From Bacillus xiapuensis (GTDB lineage Bacteria > Bacillota > Bacilli > Bacillales > Domibacillaceae), in contig NZ_KZ454939.1 in the NCBI RefSeq assembly GCF_002797355.1, forward strand, positions 1,211,828 to 1,275,827: a DNA stretch of 64,000 bases. Direction: 5' to 3'. A program made the position numbers and the translations under genes. Below are positions 1 to 8,192 of the stretch, piece by piece. Below the pieces are notes generated by a model. It was not told the origin of the DNA, ran no database searches, and was given only the letters and a program-made list of their open reading frames with translations. Each line of letters opens with the position of its first letter. Within the stretch, counting starts at the first letter, position 1.

Positions 1-602
1 TGGTTGCGTCTAAAGATGTGGAAGATTCGATTACGCGATTAGCTCAGATGGCTCGGGCGGCCGGCATTCATCTCATCATTGCCACACAGCGCCCGTCCGT
101 TGATGTCATCACGGGTGTGATCAAAGCTAATATCCCATCGAGAGTTGCTTTTGCTGTTTCTTCGATGACTGATTCAAGAACGATCCTTGACATGGGCGGA
201 GCCGAAAAGCTGTTAGGACGCGGGGATATGCTCTTCCATCCGGTAGGCTCTTCCAAACCCGTGCGAATACAGGGGGCCTTCTTATCTGATGAAGAAGTGG
301 AGGATGTAGTGAACTTTGTCATCTCCCAGCAGAAAGCGCAATATCAGGAGAGTATGATTCCTGAAGATGTGCCGGAGACGAAGGATGAAGTGGAAGATGA
401 ATTATATGATGAAGCTGTTCATCTTGTAGCTGAAATGCAGACAGCATCCGTTTCGATGCTTCAGCGCCGATTCCGCATCGGCTACAGCCGGGCGGCAAGG
501 CTGATTGATGAAATGGAGCTTCGCGGGGTAGTGGGTCCCTATGAAGGCAGCAAGCCGAGAAATGTGCTGATTTCTAAACCGTCAGAGGAACAGTCTCCAT
601 AA
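1..602 (+). CDS. spoIIIE: DNA translocase SpoIIIE/FtsK, C-terminal part (5' truncated by window)
   Basis: The reading frame is open from base 3 of the window and has no start here, so this is the 3' end of a longer gene. The encoded 200 residues hold the end of the RecA-like FtsK motor ([19 protein letters not shown], then the [15 protein letters not shown] segment) followed by a C-terminal winged-helix gamma domain ([18 protein letters not shown]), which in this family reads oriented KOPS/SRS-type sequences. SpoIIIE pumps the chromosome through the division septum during sporulation and trapped-septum events. The name SpoIIIE rather than SftA rests on the ymfC and ymfF-ymfH neighbours, which follow spoIIIE in B. 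subtilis. Confidence 0.93.
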   Translation, partial: VASKDVEDSITRLAQMARAAGIHLIIATQRPSVDVITGVIKANIPSRVAFAVSSMTDSRTILDMGGAEKLLGRGDMLFHPVGSSKPVRIQGAFLSDEEVEDVVNFVISQQKAQYQESMIPEDVPETKDEVEDELYDEAVHLVAEMQTASVSMLQRRFRIGYSRAARLIDEMELRGVVGPYEGSKPRNVLISKPSEEQSP

Positions 603-605
603 AAC

Positions 606-644
606 AAGGGCCGGCTGAAAGCAGCAGCTAGCAGTCGGCTTTTG
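606..644 (+). terminator. probable intrinsic terminator of spoIIIE
   Basis: GCCGGCTG at 610-617 pairs imperfectly with CAGTCGGC at 632-639, followed by TTTT. It lies directly after the spoIIIE stop codon. Confidence 0.5.
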
Positions 645-703
645 GTTATCCTAAATGCAGACTCACTTTATTTGACTGCCGGATGATCAATCTGAAATCA
701 TCT

Positions 704-732
704 TTTCAAACTGTATTAAAAGGGAATATAAT
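704..732 (+). promoter_or_regulatory. candidate sigma-A promoter of ymfC
   Basis: A perfect -10 TATAAT (727-732) lies 17 bp after a weak -35 TTTCAA (704-709), and 50 bp before the chosen ymfC start. The -10 is strong but the -35 is poor. Confidence 0.45.
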
Positions 733-781
733 ACCTATCATTACAATTGTCATCAGACGTCACAGGAAAGCAGGTGGTTAC

Positions 782-1507
782 ATGACGATCAAGTCAGATA
801 ATAGACATCTATATTTACAGATCATCGATCGCTTGAAGCGGGATATAGAAGCGGGAGTGTACAAGGGAAAAGAAAAGCTCCCCTCAGAATTCGAACTGGC
901 CAAACAGCTCGGAGTCAGCCGGGCGACATTAAGGGAAGCTTTGCGCATTCTGGAAGAGGAAAATGTGATCACCCGAAGGCATGGGGTCGGCACCTTTGTT
1001 AATGCCAAGCCGCTGTTTACCTCGGGAATCGAACAATTATCAAGCGTTACGGATATGATTATTCAAGCAGGGATGGAGCCGGGTACGATCTTTTTAAGCT
1101 CCAACATCGAAAGCCCGACAGAGGAGGATATGAAGCGGTTTGGCAGTGAACCGGATGAGGACATTATCATTATTGAAAGAGTTCGTACAGCTAATGGGGA
1201 GCCCGTCGTTTATTGTCTGGATAAAATTCCAGTCAAGCTCTTTCCAAAGGAATACAATTACGACGATGAATCGCTATTTTCCGTGTTAGACCGTATTGGA
1301 AACCGGAAAATTTCTTATGCGGTCGCGCATATTGAACCATTCGGCTTTCATGAAAAGGTGTCGCCGATTTTGCAGTGTGATCCGGAAACCGCTTTGTTAT
1401 TATTAAAGCAGCTTCATTTTGATGATTCGGACGTTCCCATTCTCTATTCAATGAATTATTTTAAGGCGGATAAGTTTAGATTTCATGTGATGAGAAAACG
1501 GATCTAG
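782..1507 (+). CDS. ymfC: GntR/HutC-family transcriptional regulator
   Basis: A 241-residue regulator with an N-terminal GntR winged helix (residues ~5-75; [20 protein letters not shown] is the recognition helix region, then RRHGVGTFV) and a C-terminal UTRA ligand-binding domain of the HutC subfamily. The frame is open further upstream, but the ATG at 782 is preceded by AGGTGG at good spacing and gives the length of B. subtilis YmfC. It is a single gene between spoIIIE and ymfF, as in B. subtilis. Its ligand and targets are not known. Many HutC-type regulators sense sugar phosphates or amino-acid-like compounds, but nothing here shows which. Confidence 0.88.
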   Translation: MTIKSDNRHLYLQIIDRLKRDIEAGVYKGKEKLPSEFELAKQLGVSRATLREALRILEEENVITRRHGVGTFVNAKPLFTSGIEQLSSVTDMIIQAGMEPGTIFLSSNIESPTEEDMKRFGSEPDEDIIIIERVRTANGEPVVYCLDKIPVKLFPKEYNYDDESLFSVLDRIGNRKISYAVAHIEPFGFHEKVSPILQCDPETALLLLKQLHFDDSDVPILYSMNYFKADKFRFHVMRKRI

Positions 1508-1644
1508 TCTTTTATCCCGCTGTAAAATGCCTTTCGGTCTCTTCCTTTAAGGACGGCGTCAGCAACGAAAGCCGAAGCGGGAGAACGAGGCATCTAAAGG
1601 CGCTGCAGCAGAACGCTGCGGCGGGTTAGTCTGGGTTCTTCTTT

Positions 1645-1680
1645 TCAAGCAGCGGGGATGAAGAAAACTCCGCTGCTTGA
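1645..1680. repeat. inverted repeat (11-bp perfect stem), part of a possible dispersed element
   Basis: TCAAGCAGCGG at 1645-1655 is perfectly complementary to CCGCTGCTTGA at 1670-1680 with a 14-nt loop. The flank on the minus strand (TAAAGTGACCTTCAAG) closely resembles TAAAGTGAACCTTCAAG at 29457-29473. Confidence 0.6.
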
Positions 1681-1793
1681 AGGTCACTTTACATAAAATC
1701 TATGCGGACGCCTACCGTGTTATGCCGAGCAGAAAATGAGAAAAGCCGTCCGTCCGCGGGCGTTTTTTTGTTAAGAACAGATGGGAAAAAGCC

Positions 1794-1824
1794 GCTGAAA
1801 CTCTCTTTCCAAAGAGAGCTCAGC
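1794..1824. repeat. inverted repeat upstream of ymfF
   Basis: GCTGA and CTCTCTTT (1794-1808) pair with AAAGAGAG and TCAGC (1811-1824) around a 2-nt loop. No T-run follows, so it does not look like a simple terminator. Role unknown. Confidence 0.5.
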
Positions 1825-1954
1825 GTGCAGTTCAATGTTCAACCAGCCGGCACTCGTGTATAGTGAAATTAAGTTTTTAATAATTGCGGGCATGAAGAAG
1901 GGCTTTATCGGATAGAAATATAGACATAGATGCATGGATAAGGAGGATCTTTAC

Positions 1955-3235
1955 GTGACTTTAGTGGATGAAATAGTAAAAAAGAAAAAAGGATATACCC
2001 TGCATATAATTCAAACGGACAAATACAAAACCAACACTCTTGTGTGGAAGATGAAAGCCCCTCTTGAAAAAGAGACAGTCACCATGCGAGCTTTGCTGCC
2101 TTATGTCTTGCAGAGCGGCTCAGAGGCTTATCCCGCTTCAACCGCTTTGCGCGCTCATTTAGACGATCTGTACGGTGCGAATTTTTTTGTGGATGTGGCC
2201 AAGAAGGGCGATTATCACATCATGAGCTTTTCAGTTGAAGTGGCCAACGAACGTTTTCTAAAGGACAAAGAACCGCTGTTAAAACAAGCGATGGATTTTT
2301 TCCATGAGGTGCTGTGCAAGCCCTTGGCCAAAGACGGCTCTTTTGATGAAGCAATCGTTGCCGGTGAAAAGCGCAATTTGAAGCATCGCATTCAAGCGGT
2401 GTATGATGATAAAATGCGCTTTGCGAGCGTGCGGTTGTTAGAAGAAATGTATGATGGCGAGCCTTACGCCCTGCAGTCGAACGGTTATCTTGAAGCGGTG
2501 GACCCCATTGATCCTGCATCTTTATTCCGCTATTATGAAAAAGCTTTTGCTGAGAATGAGATGGATTTGTATATGGTTGGAGACATTGACCCTCATGAAG
2601 CAGAACAAATCGCTGACCAGCTGTTCGCCTTTAACGAGCGGCCGCAGCTGCCTTCGAGCGCAAAGCTGGCTCTTTCGCGAAAGGACAAGCCAAAGATTGT
2701 GAAGGAGGTGCAGCCGATTAATCAAGGTAAGTTGAACATCGGCTACCAAACGAACGTGGTCTACGGCGATCCGGATTATTTTGCCCTGCAAGTGTTCAAC
2801 GGCATCTTTGGCGGCTTCTCTCACTCGAAGCTCTTTGCCAACGTGCGTGAAAAAGCAAGTCTGGCTTATTATGCGGCGAGCCGCGTAGAGAGCCATAAAG
2901 GATTTCTGATGGTGCTGTCGGGCATCGACAGCAAAAACTACGATCAGGCCGTTCAAATTATTGATCAACAGCTCAATGCGATGAAAAAAGGTGAAATTTC
3001 GGAAAAGGAAATACTGCAAACAAGAGCCGTCATCCGCAATCAATTGCTGGAAACGGCCGATACCGCCCGCGGATTAATTGAGCTTTTGTATCAGAATGTC
3101 GTTGCCCGCAAGCACGTCACCCTTGATGACTGGCTGGAAGCGGTTGAAAGGACGACGATTGAAGAAGTAACGGCCGTGGCAGCTCAGGTGGAAACCGACA
3201 CCATTTACTTCTTGTCTGGAACGGAGGATGCATGA
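1955..3235 (+). CDS. ymfF: M16-family peptidase-like protein, EF-P modification-associated YmfF
   Basis: A 426-residue protein of the M16 (insulinase/processing peptidase) fold. The GTG at 1955 is chosen over the ATG at 1934 because AAGGAGG (1939-1945) lies 8-9 nt before it and would otherwise be inside the coding region. The HxxEH zinc motif expected in the first 80 residues is absent, so this is the non-catalytic partner type. The next gene, ymfH, has an intact motif and overlaps the ymfF stop, which suggests an alpha/beta pair as in other M16B peptidases. Databases name this family EF-P 5-aminopentanol modification-associated; the biochemical step is not established. Confidence 0.88.
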   Translation: MTLVDEIVKKKKGYTLHIIQTDKYKTNTLVWKMKAPLEKETVTMRALLPYVLQSGSEAYPASTALRAHLDDLYGANFFVDVAKKGDYHIMSFSVEVANERFLKDKEPLLKQAMDFFHEVLCKPLAKDGSFDEAIVAGEKRNLKHRIQAVYDDKMRFASVRLLEEMYDGEPYALQSNGYLEAVDPIDPASLFRYYEKAFAENEMDLYMVGDIDPHEAEQIADQLFAFNERPQLPSSAKLALSRKDKPKIVKEVQPINQGKLNIGYQTNVVYGDPDYFALQVFNGIFGGFSHSKLFANVREKASLAYYAASRVESHKGFLMVLSGIDSKNYDQAVQIIDQQLNAMKKGEISEKEILQTRAVIRNQLLETADTARGLIELLYQNVVARKHVTLDDWLEAVERTTIEEVTAVAAQVETDTIYFLSGTEDA

Positions 3236-4527
3236 TGGAGAAAATAGTGTTTGATCAGCTCCAAGAAGAACTTTATTATGAAAAAATGTCCAACGGGCTT
3301 GATGTGTACGTTTTGCCGAAAAAAGGGTTCAACAAAACCTACGCTACATTTACTACGAAATACGGTTCGGTTGATCATTGCTTCGTTCCTCTCGGCAAGC
3401 AGGAATTTGTCCAAGTACCCGACGGCATTGCTCACTTTTTAGAACATAAAATGTTTGAAAAGGAGGAAGGGGATGTATTTCAGCATTTCAGCCGGCAAGG
3501 TGCTTCAGCCAACGCCTTCACTTCCTTTACAAGAACGGCTTACTTATTTTCATGCACAGCCAACGTTGTTCAAAATTTGGAAACGCTGATTAACTTTGTG
3601 CAGGACCCTTACTTTACGGAAAAAACAGTAGAGAAGGAAAAAGGGATCATCGGGCAAGAAATCCGGATGTATGACGATAATCCGGATTGGCAAGTGTATT
3701 TTGGCGTCATCCAAAATATGTATCATAGGCATCCGGTGAAGATTGATATTGCCGGTACAGTTGATTCGATCGCCGAGATTACGAAGGATCATTTATTTGA
3801 GTGCTATCGCACATTTTATCATCCGAGCAACATGCTGTTGTTTGTCGTCGGTTCGGTGGATCCGGAAAAAACGATGGCGCTTGTCCGCGACAACCAGGCA
3901 CAAAAGCCTTTCGAAGCTCAGCCGAGCATTCAGCGTCGCTTTGAAGCGGAACCGGAAGCGGTGAAAGAGAAGAGGCGGGTACTGAAGATGAATGTTCAGA
4001 CTTCCAAATGCGAAGTGGGATTGAAAGCGATTGATACAGAATTGCAAGGGAAAGAATTGCAAAAACGGGAGCTTGCCATGAACATTCTTCTTGATATGCT
4101 GTTTAGCAAAAGCTCCGAGCTGTATTTTACGATGTATCGGGACGGATTGATTGATGACACGTTCGGTTATGATTTTACTCAGGAAAAAGGCTTTGGATTT
4201 GCGACGATCGGCGGTGATACGAGCCGTCCCGAGGAATTAGAACAGCGCATTCAATCGATATTATTGGAGGCGAAAGCAGGGAAGCACATAACCGAAAAGG
4301 CGCTGGAGCGGTCAGTTAAGAAAAAAATTGGAGCCTTTTTGCGCGCGGTGAATTCGCCTGAATATATTGCCAATCAATTCACACGCTATCAATTTAATGG
4401 CATGGACTTGTTTGATGTAGTGCCTATTTTAGAAACCATTACCTTTGAAGATATTCAAGCGGCAGCCAAGAAACTAATAGCTGCGGACCGTTTAACCGCT
4501 TTTCACATTTTGCCAAAAGAGAAATAG
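3232..4527 (+). CDS. ymfH: M16-family zinc peptidase, EF-P modification-associated YmfH
   Basis: A 431-residue M16 peptidase with the inverted zinc-binding motif HFLEH at residues 68-72 in the context AHFLEHKMFEKEEGD, followed by the conserved NAFTSFTRTAYLF segment. The start overlaps the ymfF stop (ATGATG at 3232-3237, preceded by GGAGG), indicating translational coupling. It probably forms a heteromeric peptidase with the inactive YmfF. The following gene, ymfI, reduces the EF-P modification intermediate in B. subtilis, so a role around EF-P modification is inferred from context and database naming. The substrate is unknown. Confidence 0.9.
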   Translation: MMEKIVFDQLQEELYYEKMSNGLDVYVLPKKGFNKTYATFTTKYGSVDHCFVPLGKQEFVQVPDGIAHFLEHKMFEKEEGDVFQHFSRQGASANAFTSFTRTAYLFSCTANVVQNLETLINFVQDPYFTEKTVEKEKGIIGQEIRMYDDNPDWQVYFGVIQNMYHRHPVKIDIAGTVDSIAEITKDHLFECYRTFYHPSNMLLFVVGSVDPEKTMALVRDNQAQKPFEAQPSIQRRFEAEPEAVKEKRRVLKMNVQTSKCEVGLKAIDTELQGKELQKRELAMNILLDMLFSKSSELYFTMYRDGLIDDTFGYDFTQEKGFGFATIGGDTSRPEELEQRIQSILLEAKAGKHITEKALERSVKKKIGAFLRAVNSPEYIANQFTRYQFNGMDLFDVVPILETITFEDIQAAAKKLIAADRLTAFHILPKEK

Positions 4528-4599
4528 ATTGAAGCAAAGCCAGCTCGGCGCATAAGCGTCTGTGTTTGGCTTTGGGCCATATAGAGGAGAAGTACGATC

Positions 4600-5322
4600 A
4601 TGAAACCAAATGCACTAATAACGGGAGCCAGCGGCGGCATCGGCCGGGAAGTCGCCAAGAAGCTAGCAAAAGAAGGGTGGAATCTTTATCTCCAGTATTT
4701 TCAAGGGGAACAAGCGATCCAAGAGGTCAAAGAGCAAGTGGAGATGCTCGGAGCTGAAACGATCATAATCCAAGCCGATTTATCTTCTCCTGAAGGGGCG
4801 AGAAAGCTTCTGAATGAGCTGTTTACTGTGCAGGCAGTCGTCTTTGCTGGCGGAACGGCGCATTACGGCTTATTTCAGGATACTAAGGAGGAGGAAATCG
4901 ACGAATTGTGGAATCTCCATGTGAAGATTCCCATGCTGATCATTCAGCAGCTGATCACTAAGTTGCAAAGAGAGAAATCGCCCTCCATTGTTTTTATTTC
5001 ATCCATTTGGGGACAGACTGGAGCGGCATGCGAAGTGGCTTACTCTGCGGTCAAGGGGGCGCAAAATGCTCTTGTGAAAGCGCTGGGAAAGGAGCTGGCC
5101 CCCTCGCAAATAAAGGTCAATGCTGTTGCGCCAGGTGCGGTCAATACACCGATGCTTGCCCGCTTTTCGAATCAGGAAGTAAACGAGCTCGCTCGGGAAA
5201 TTCCAATGGGCCGATTAGCGGAACCCTCTGAAATAGCGGAGGCTGTCAGCTTTCTCTGCTCGCCCGCCTCCTCATACATAACGGGACAGCTGCTGTCTGT
5301 AAATGGGGGATGGTATGCCTGA
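4600..5322 (+). CDS. ymfI: SDR-family EF-P 5-aminopentanone reductase YmfI
   Basis: A 240-residue short-chain dehydrogenase with the TGASGGIG cofactor loop (residues 8-15), catalytic serine in the ISS segment (134-135) and YSAVK (Y148, K152). The usual NNAG is replaced by VFAGG (81-85). FabG is the nearest well-known relative, but position directly after ymfF-ymfH marks it as YmfI, which in B. subtilis reduces EF-P-linked 5-aminopentanone to 5-aminopentanol. The GAGGAG before ATG 4600 supports the start. A fabG housekeeping role is less likely, because fabG normally sits in the plsX-fabD-acpP cluster. Confidence 0.87.
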   Translation: MKPNALITGASGGIGREVAKKLAKEGWNLYLQYFQGEQAIQEVKEQVEMLGAETIIIQADLSSPEGARKLLNELFTVQAVVFAGGTAHYGLFQDTKEEEIDELWNLHVKIPMLIIQQLITKLQREKSPSIVFISSIWGQTGAACEVAYSAVKGAQNALVKALGKELAPSQIKVNAVAPGAVNTPMLARFSNQEVNELAREIPMGRLAEPSEIAEAVSFLCSPASSYITGQLLSVNGGWYA

Positions 5323-5390
5323 ACTTCGTGCATAATTTCAAGAGATCGATACAAACTAAGGTTGTAACTCACTAAAGGAGGGACAACACA

Positions 5391-5648
5391 ATGTCTGTAC
5401 TTGATAATTGGCACGAATGGAAGAACTTTTTAGGAACAAAGCTTAATCAAGCAGAAGACCGGGGAATGAGCAGTGATGTAATTAATAATACCGCTTATCA
5501 GATTGGCGACTACTTAGCGAACAAAGTAGATCCTAAAAATGAACAAGAGCGTGTATTATCCGATTTGTGGTCTGTTGCTTCCGAAGAAGAGCAGCGTGCC
5601 ATTGCCAGTGTGATGGTGAAATTAGTCCAAAATAACGGCACTCGTTAA
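5391..5648 (+). CDS. ymfJ: DUF3243 protein YmfJ
   Basis: A small, mostly helical 85-residue protein (NWHEWKNFLGTKLNQAED, later DLWSVASEEEQRAIASVMVKL) matching the DUF3243/YmfJ family of Bacillaceae. It has a strong AAAGGAGGG ribosome binding site and its own terminator just downstream. No enzymatic motif is visible and the function is unknown. Its position between ymfI and ymfK is the same as in B. subtilis. Confidence 0.88.
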   Translation: MSVLDNWHEWKNFLGTKLNQAEDRGMSSDVINNTAYQIGDYLANKVDPKNEQERVLSDLWSVASEEEQRAIASVMVKLVQNNGTR

Positions 5649-5682
5649 AAGAGAGGGAGGGATTTCCTCTCTTTTTTCTTTT
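5647..5682 (+). terminator. intrinsic terminator of ymfJ
   Basis: AAAGAGAGG (5648-5656) pairs with CCTCTCTTT (5666-5674), followed by TTTCTTTT. Confidence 0.85.
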
Positions 5683-5768
5683 AAAAGCAGCTTAAATCAT
5701 ATATGATAGAACCTAGATATTATACATTTGACAAGCATGATCACTGGAGAGGCATAAGGAGTGTTTTG

Positions 5769-6560
5769 ATGTCCAAAAAAGAGTGGTATTTAGAATATAA
5801 AATCGTCAAAAACCGCCCTGGGCTGTTAGGAGACATTTCTTCTCTGCTGGGCATGCTGTCGATCAACATTGTGACCATTAATGGAGTGGATGACGGCAGC
5901 CGCGGCTTGTTAATGCGTGCGCAAAGTGAAGATCAAATCAGAAGGCTGGAATCCATCTTGCTAACCATTGATACAATTCAAGTTATTAAGCTGCGGGAGC
6001 CTAAGCTGCGCGATCGGATGGCGGTGAGGCATGGCCGCTATATCGAGCGGGACAACGATGATAAAAAAACCTTCCGCTTTGTGCGAGATGAGCTTGGACT
6101 TCTCGTGGATTTTATGGCAGAATTGTATAAAATGGAAGGCCACAAGCTAATTGGCATTCGCGGCATGCCTCGAGTGGGAAAAACGGAATCGATAGTGGCT
6201 GCCAGTGTCTGCGCCAATAAGAGGTGGCTGTTTATGTCTTCGACGATGATAAAGCAGACCATTCGTGATCAGCTTATTCGCGGGGAATACAACCCGAACC
6301 ATATTTTTATTCTGGATGGGGTTGTTTCCACCAAACGAGCGAACGAAAAACATTGGCAGCTTGTCCGGGAAATCATGCGTTTGCCGGCAGTAAAAGTGGT
6401 GGAGCATCCGGATATCTTTGTTCGAAACAGCGAGTATAAATTGGAAGATTTTGATTATATTATCGAACTTCGCCATCATCCCAATGAGGAAATTACATAC
6501 GAACCTGTTGGAAGAAACAACTTTTTCCAGGATGCAAGCATCGAAGGCTTTGACTTTTAA
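5769..6560 (+). CDS. ymfK: ACT-domain / P-loop protein YmfK (DUF3388)
   Basis: The start is placed at ATG 5769, where AAGGAG lies 7-8 nt upstream; the frame is open to an ATG at 5703 without a ribosome binding site. The 263-residue product begins with an ACT-like regulatory segment (LEYKIVKNRPGLLGDISSLL, then NIVTINGVDDGSRGL). It continues with a Walker-A-like GMPRVGKTE around residue 135 and a hydrophobic HIFILDG stretch resembling Walker B. The family is DUF3388 and its function is unknown. It lies between ymfJ and rodZ, as in B. subtilis. An amino-acid-sensing NTPase is a reasonable guess, not a conclusion. Confidence 0.85.
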   Translation: MSKKEWYLEYKIVKNRPGLLGDISSLLGMLSINIVTINGVDDGSRGLLMRAQSEDQIRRLESILLTIDTIQVIKLREPKLRDRMAVRHGRYIERDNDDKKTFRFVRDELGLLVDFMAELYKMEGHKLIGIRGMPRVGKTESIVAASVCANKRWLFMSSTMIKQTIRDQLIRGEYNPNHIFILDGVVSTKRANEKHWQLVREIMRLPAVKVVEHPDIFVRNSEYKLEDFDYIIELRHHPNEEITYEPVGRNNFFQDASIEGFDF

Positions 6561-6578
6561 TTATGGAAGGTGTTATTG

Positions 6579-7454
6579 GTGACTGAACTAGGAAACCGCT
6601 TAAAAGAAGCGCGAAAAGCAAAAGGGTTGTCTTTAGCTGATGTGCAGGAAATGACCAAAATTCAAAAAAGGTATTTAACTGGCATCGAAGAAGGGAACTA
6701 TGATATGATGCCAGGCAAATTTTATATCCGGGCATTCATTAAGCAATATGCGGAAGCTGTCGGGTTAAACCCGGATGAATTATTTGAGGAATATAAAAGC
6801 GAGATTCCTTCCTCTCATGAGGATCAAATTCCTCAGCGGGCTACAAATGTAGAATCAGCAAAATCCACGGTTCCCAGAGAACCTTCAAAACTCCTTGAAT
6901 ATTTGCCGAAAATAGTAGTGACCGCTTTTATTATTGGAGTGCTGGTGCTGTTGTGGTACTTTATTTCAAAAAGCGTTTCCGGTGATCAAGCCGTGAAGGA
7001 AGAAACGGTAGTGGAAGAATCTCAAGTTTCATCCGAAGAGGACAAACAAACAGAGGCTCCTAAAAAAGAAAAAGCGGTAAAAGAGGAAGCGCCGAAAGAG
7101 CAGCCTAAAGCGGAAGAGCAGGAGAAACAAGTGCTTAAAGCCGCAGGTGTGAGCGGTAGTAACGCGACCTATCAGCTAGAAAATGCAGAGAAATTTGAAC
7201 TGACTGTTTCATCGAAAGGCTCCACTTGGGTAGGTGTAACGGATGGAAGCGGCAAGAGCCGATTTGGCGATATGATTCCATCTGGCGAGACGCAATCCTT
7301 TGACTTGACGGGACAAACGAGCGCAAAGATTCGAGTAGGAAACGCGCCGGATACGGAAATTAAAGTCAACGGCGAAACGTTGAAATATCAGATTCCTGCT
7401 GCGAATCAAGTGACGCAAAACATTATTATTCAAGTGCAACAAACTGCAGAGTAA
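6579..7454 (+). CDS. rodZ: RodZ family cell-shape protein (YmfM)
   Basis: A bitopic membrane protein of 291 residues. The cytoplasmic N-terminus is an Xre-like HTH (residues ~3-72, LGNRLKEARKAKGLSLADV), which in RodZ binds MreB. A single transmembrane segment follows (VVTAFIIGVLVLLWYFI, about residue 112). Next is a long acidic/lysine-rich linker (EETVVEESQ... EAPKEQPKAEEQ) and an extracellular DUF4115 beta domain. GTG 6579 is chosen because GGAAGG lies 8 nt before it. RodZ links MreB to the elongation machinery. The gene precedes pgsA, as in B. subtilis. Confidence 0.92.
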   Translation: MTELGNRLKEARKAKGLSLADVQEMTKIQKRYLTGIEEGNYDMMPGKFYIRAFIKQYAEAVGLNPDELFEEYKSEIPSSHEDQIPQRATNVESAKSTVPREPSKLLEYLPKIVVTAFIIGVLVLLWYFISKSVSGDQAVKEETVVEESQVSSEEDKQTEAPKKEKAVKEEAPKEQPKAEEQEKQVLKAAGVSGSNATYQLENAEKFELTVSSKGSTWVGVTDGSGKSRFGDMIPSGETQSFDLTGQTSAKIRVGNAPDTEIKVNGETLKYQIPAANQVTQNIIIQVQQTAE

Positions 7455-7472
7455 CATATTGTTTGGAGGAGG

Positions 7473-7535
7473 CAAACGGTTCAAGACAGCCGGCTTCCGC
7501 TGTGGAATGCTGGTTCTCTTAACCGTTTGTCTTGA
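7473..7535. repeat. overlapping inverted repeats between rodZ and pgsA
   Basis: CAAACGGTT (7473-7481) can pair with AACCGTTTG (7521-7529). The neighbouring TCAAGACA (7481-7488) can pair with TGTCTTGA (7528-7535). The two stems share bases at both ends, so they are alternatives or a pseudoknot. No T-run follows. Confidence 0.5.
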
Positions 7536-7555
7536 TCATAAGTGGAGGGACAATT

Positions 7556-8134
7556 GTGAATTTACCGAATAAGATTACTGTATCACGGATATTAATGATT
7601 CCCATTTTTATCATCATTATGGTGGCTGACTTCAGCTGGGGAGAGATCCGCTTCCTTGGAACGGCTATGCCAACAAACCATTTTGTAGGTGCGCTGATTT
7701 TTATCATAGCCTCGACCACTGACTGGATTGATGGCCACTTTGCGAGAAAATACAATCTTGTTACAAATCTGGGGAAGTTTTTGGACCCGCTTGCGGATAA
7801 GCTGCTGGTTTCAGCTGCGTTAATCGTTCTAGTTGAACTGGGCGCTGCTCCGTCTTGGATTGTGATTATAATCATTAGCCGTGAGTTTGCAGTAACGGGC
7901 TTGCGACTTATTCTTGCTGGTGAAGGAGAAGTAGTCGCAGCCAATATGCTGGGAAAGATAAAAACATGGACGCAGATTATTGCCGTTTCAGCGCTGCTGC
8001 TTCATAACGCACCGTTTGAGAGCCTGTCAGTTCCATTCGCTGAATATGCATTATGGGTGGCTACTTTCTTCACTATTTGGTCCGGCTGGGATTATTTTTA
8101 TCTCAACCGCCGTGTTTTTAAAAATTCAAAATAA
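7556..8134 (+). CDS. pgsA: CDP-diacylglycerol-glycerol-3-phosphate 3-phosphatidyltransferase
   Basis: An integral membrane enzyme of 192 residues that makes phosphatidylglycerophosphate from CDP-diacylglycerol and glycerol-3-phosphate, the committed step to phosphatidylglycerol. The CDP-alcohol phosphotransferase signature is intact: [13 protein letters not shown], then [13 protein letters not shown] (D-x2-DG-x2-AR-x8-G-x3-D-x3-D). Several hydrophobic segments follow. The start is GTG 7556, supported by GTGGAGGG upstream and the family-typical NLPNKIT beginning. Followed by a terminator and cinA, the conserved Bacillus order. Confidence 0.95.
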   Translation: MNLPNKITVSRILMIPIFIIIMVADFSWGEIRFLGTAMPTNHFVGALIFIIASTTDWIDGHFARKYNLVTNLGKFLDPLADKLLVSAALIVLVELGAAPSWIVIIIISREFAVTGLRLILAGEGEVVAANMLGKIKTWTQIIAVSALLLHNAPFESLSVPFAEYALWVATFFTIWSGWDYFYLNRRVFKNSK

Positions 8135-8136
8135 GG

Positions 8137-8172
8137 AAAACACCATTGGCGATCAGCCGGTGGTGTTTTTTA
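8137..8172 (+). terminator. intrinsic terminator after pgsA
   Basis: AAAACACCATTGGC (8137-8150) pairs with GCCGGTGGTGTTTT (8156-8169), followed by further T residues. cinA starts 21 nt later, so some read-through or a separate promoter is expected. Confidence 0.8.
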
Positions 8173-8192
8173 AAAAGCGGGGAGAACATCAA

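Larger units (their letters stand above)
1508..1954. other. 447-bp intergenic region with hairpins, no gene seen
   Basis: No credible ORF with a ribosome binding site was found. The region contains a perfect 11-bp stem-loop (1645-1680), a second hairpin (1794-1824) and a G+C-rich stretch ending in a T7 run near 1762-1768, which could terminate transcription. A TATAGT at 1859-1864 could be a -10 for ymfF but lacks a good -35. Confidence 0.7.

Noticed and set aside
1508-1954. Remnant gene after ymfC
   Set aside because: All frames are short and none shows a known domain; hairpins are the only structure.
2522-3043. Minus-strand open frame (173 codons) opposite ymfF
   Set aside because: Shadow of ymfF, with no recognisable domain or start signal.
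7980-8192. Upstream extension of the cinA frame into pgsA
   Set aside because: It crosses the pgsA end and its terminator. The conserved CinA start and a GGGGAG site place the start at 8193.
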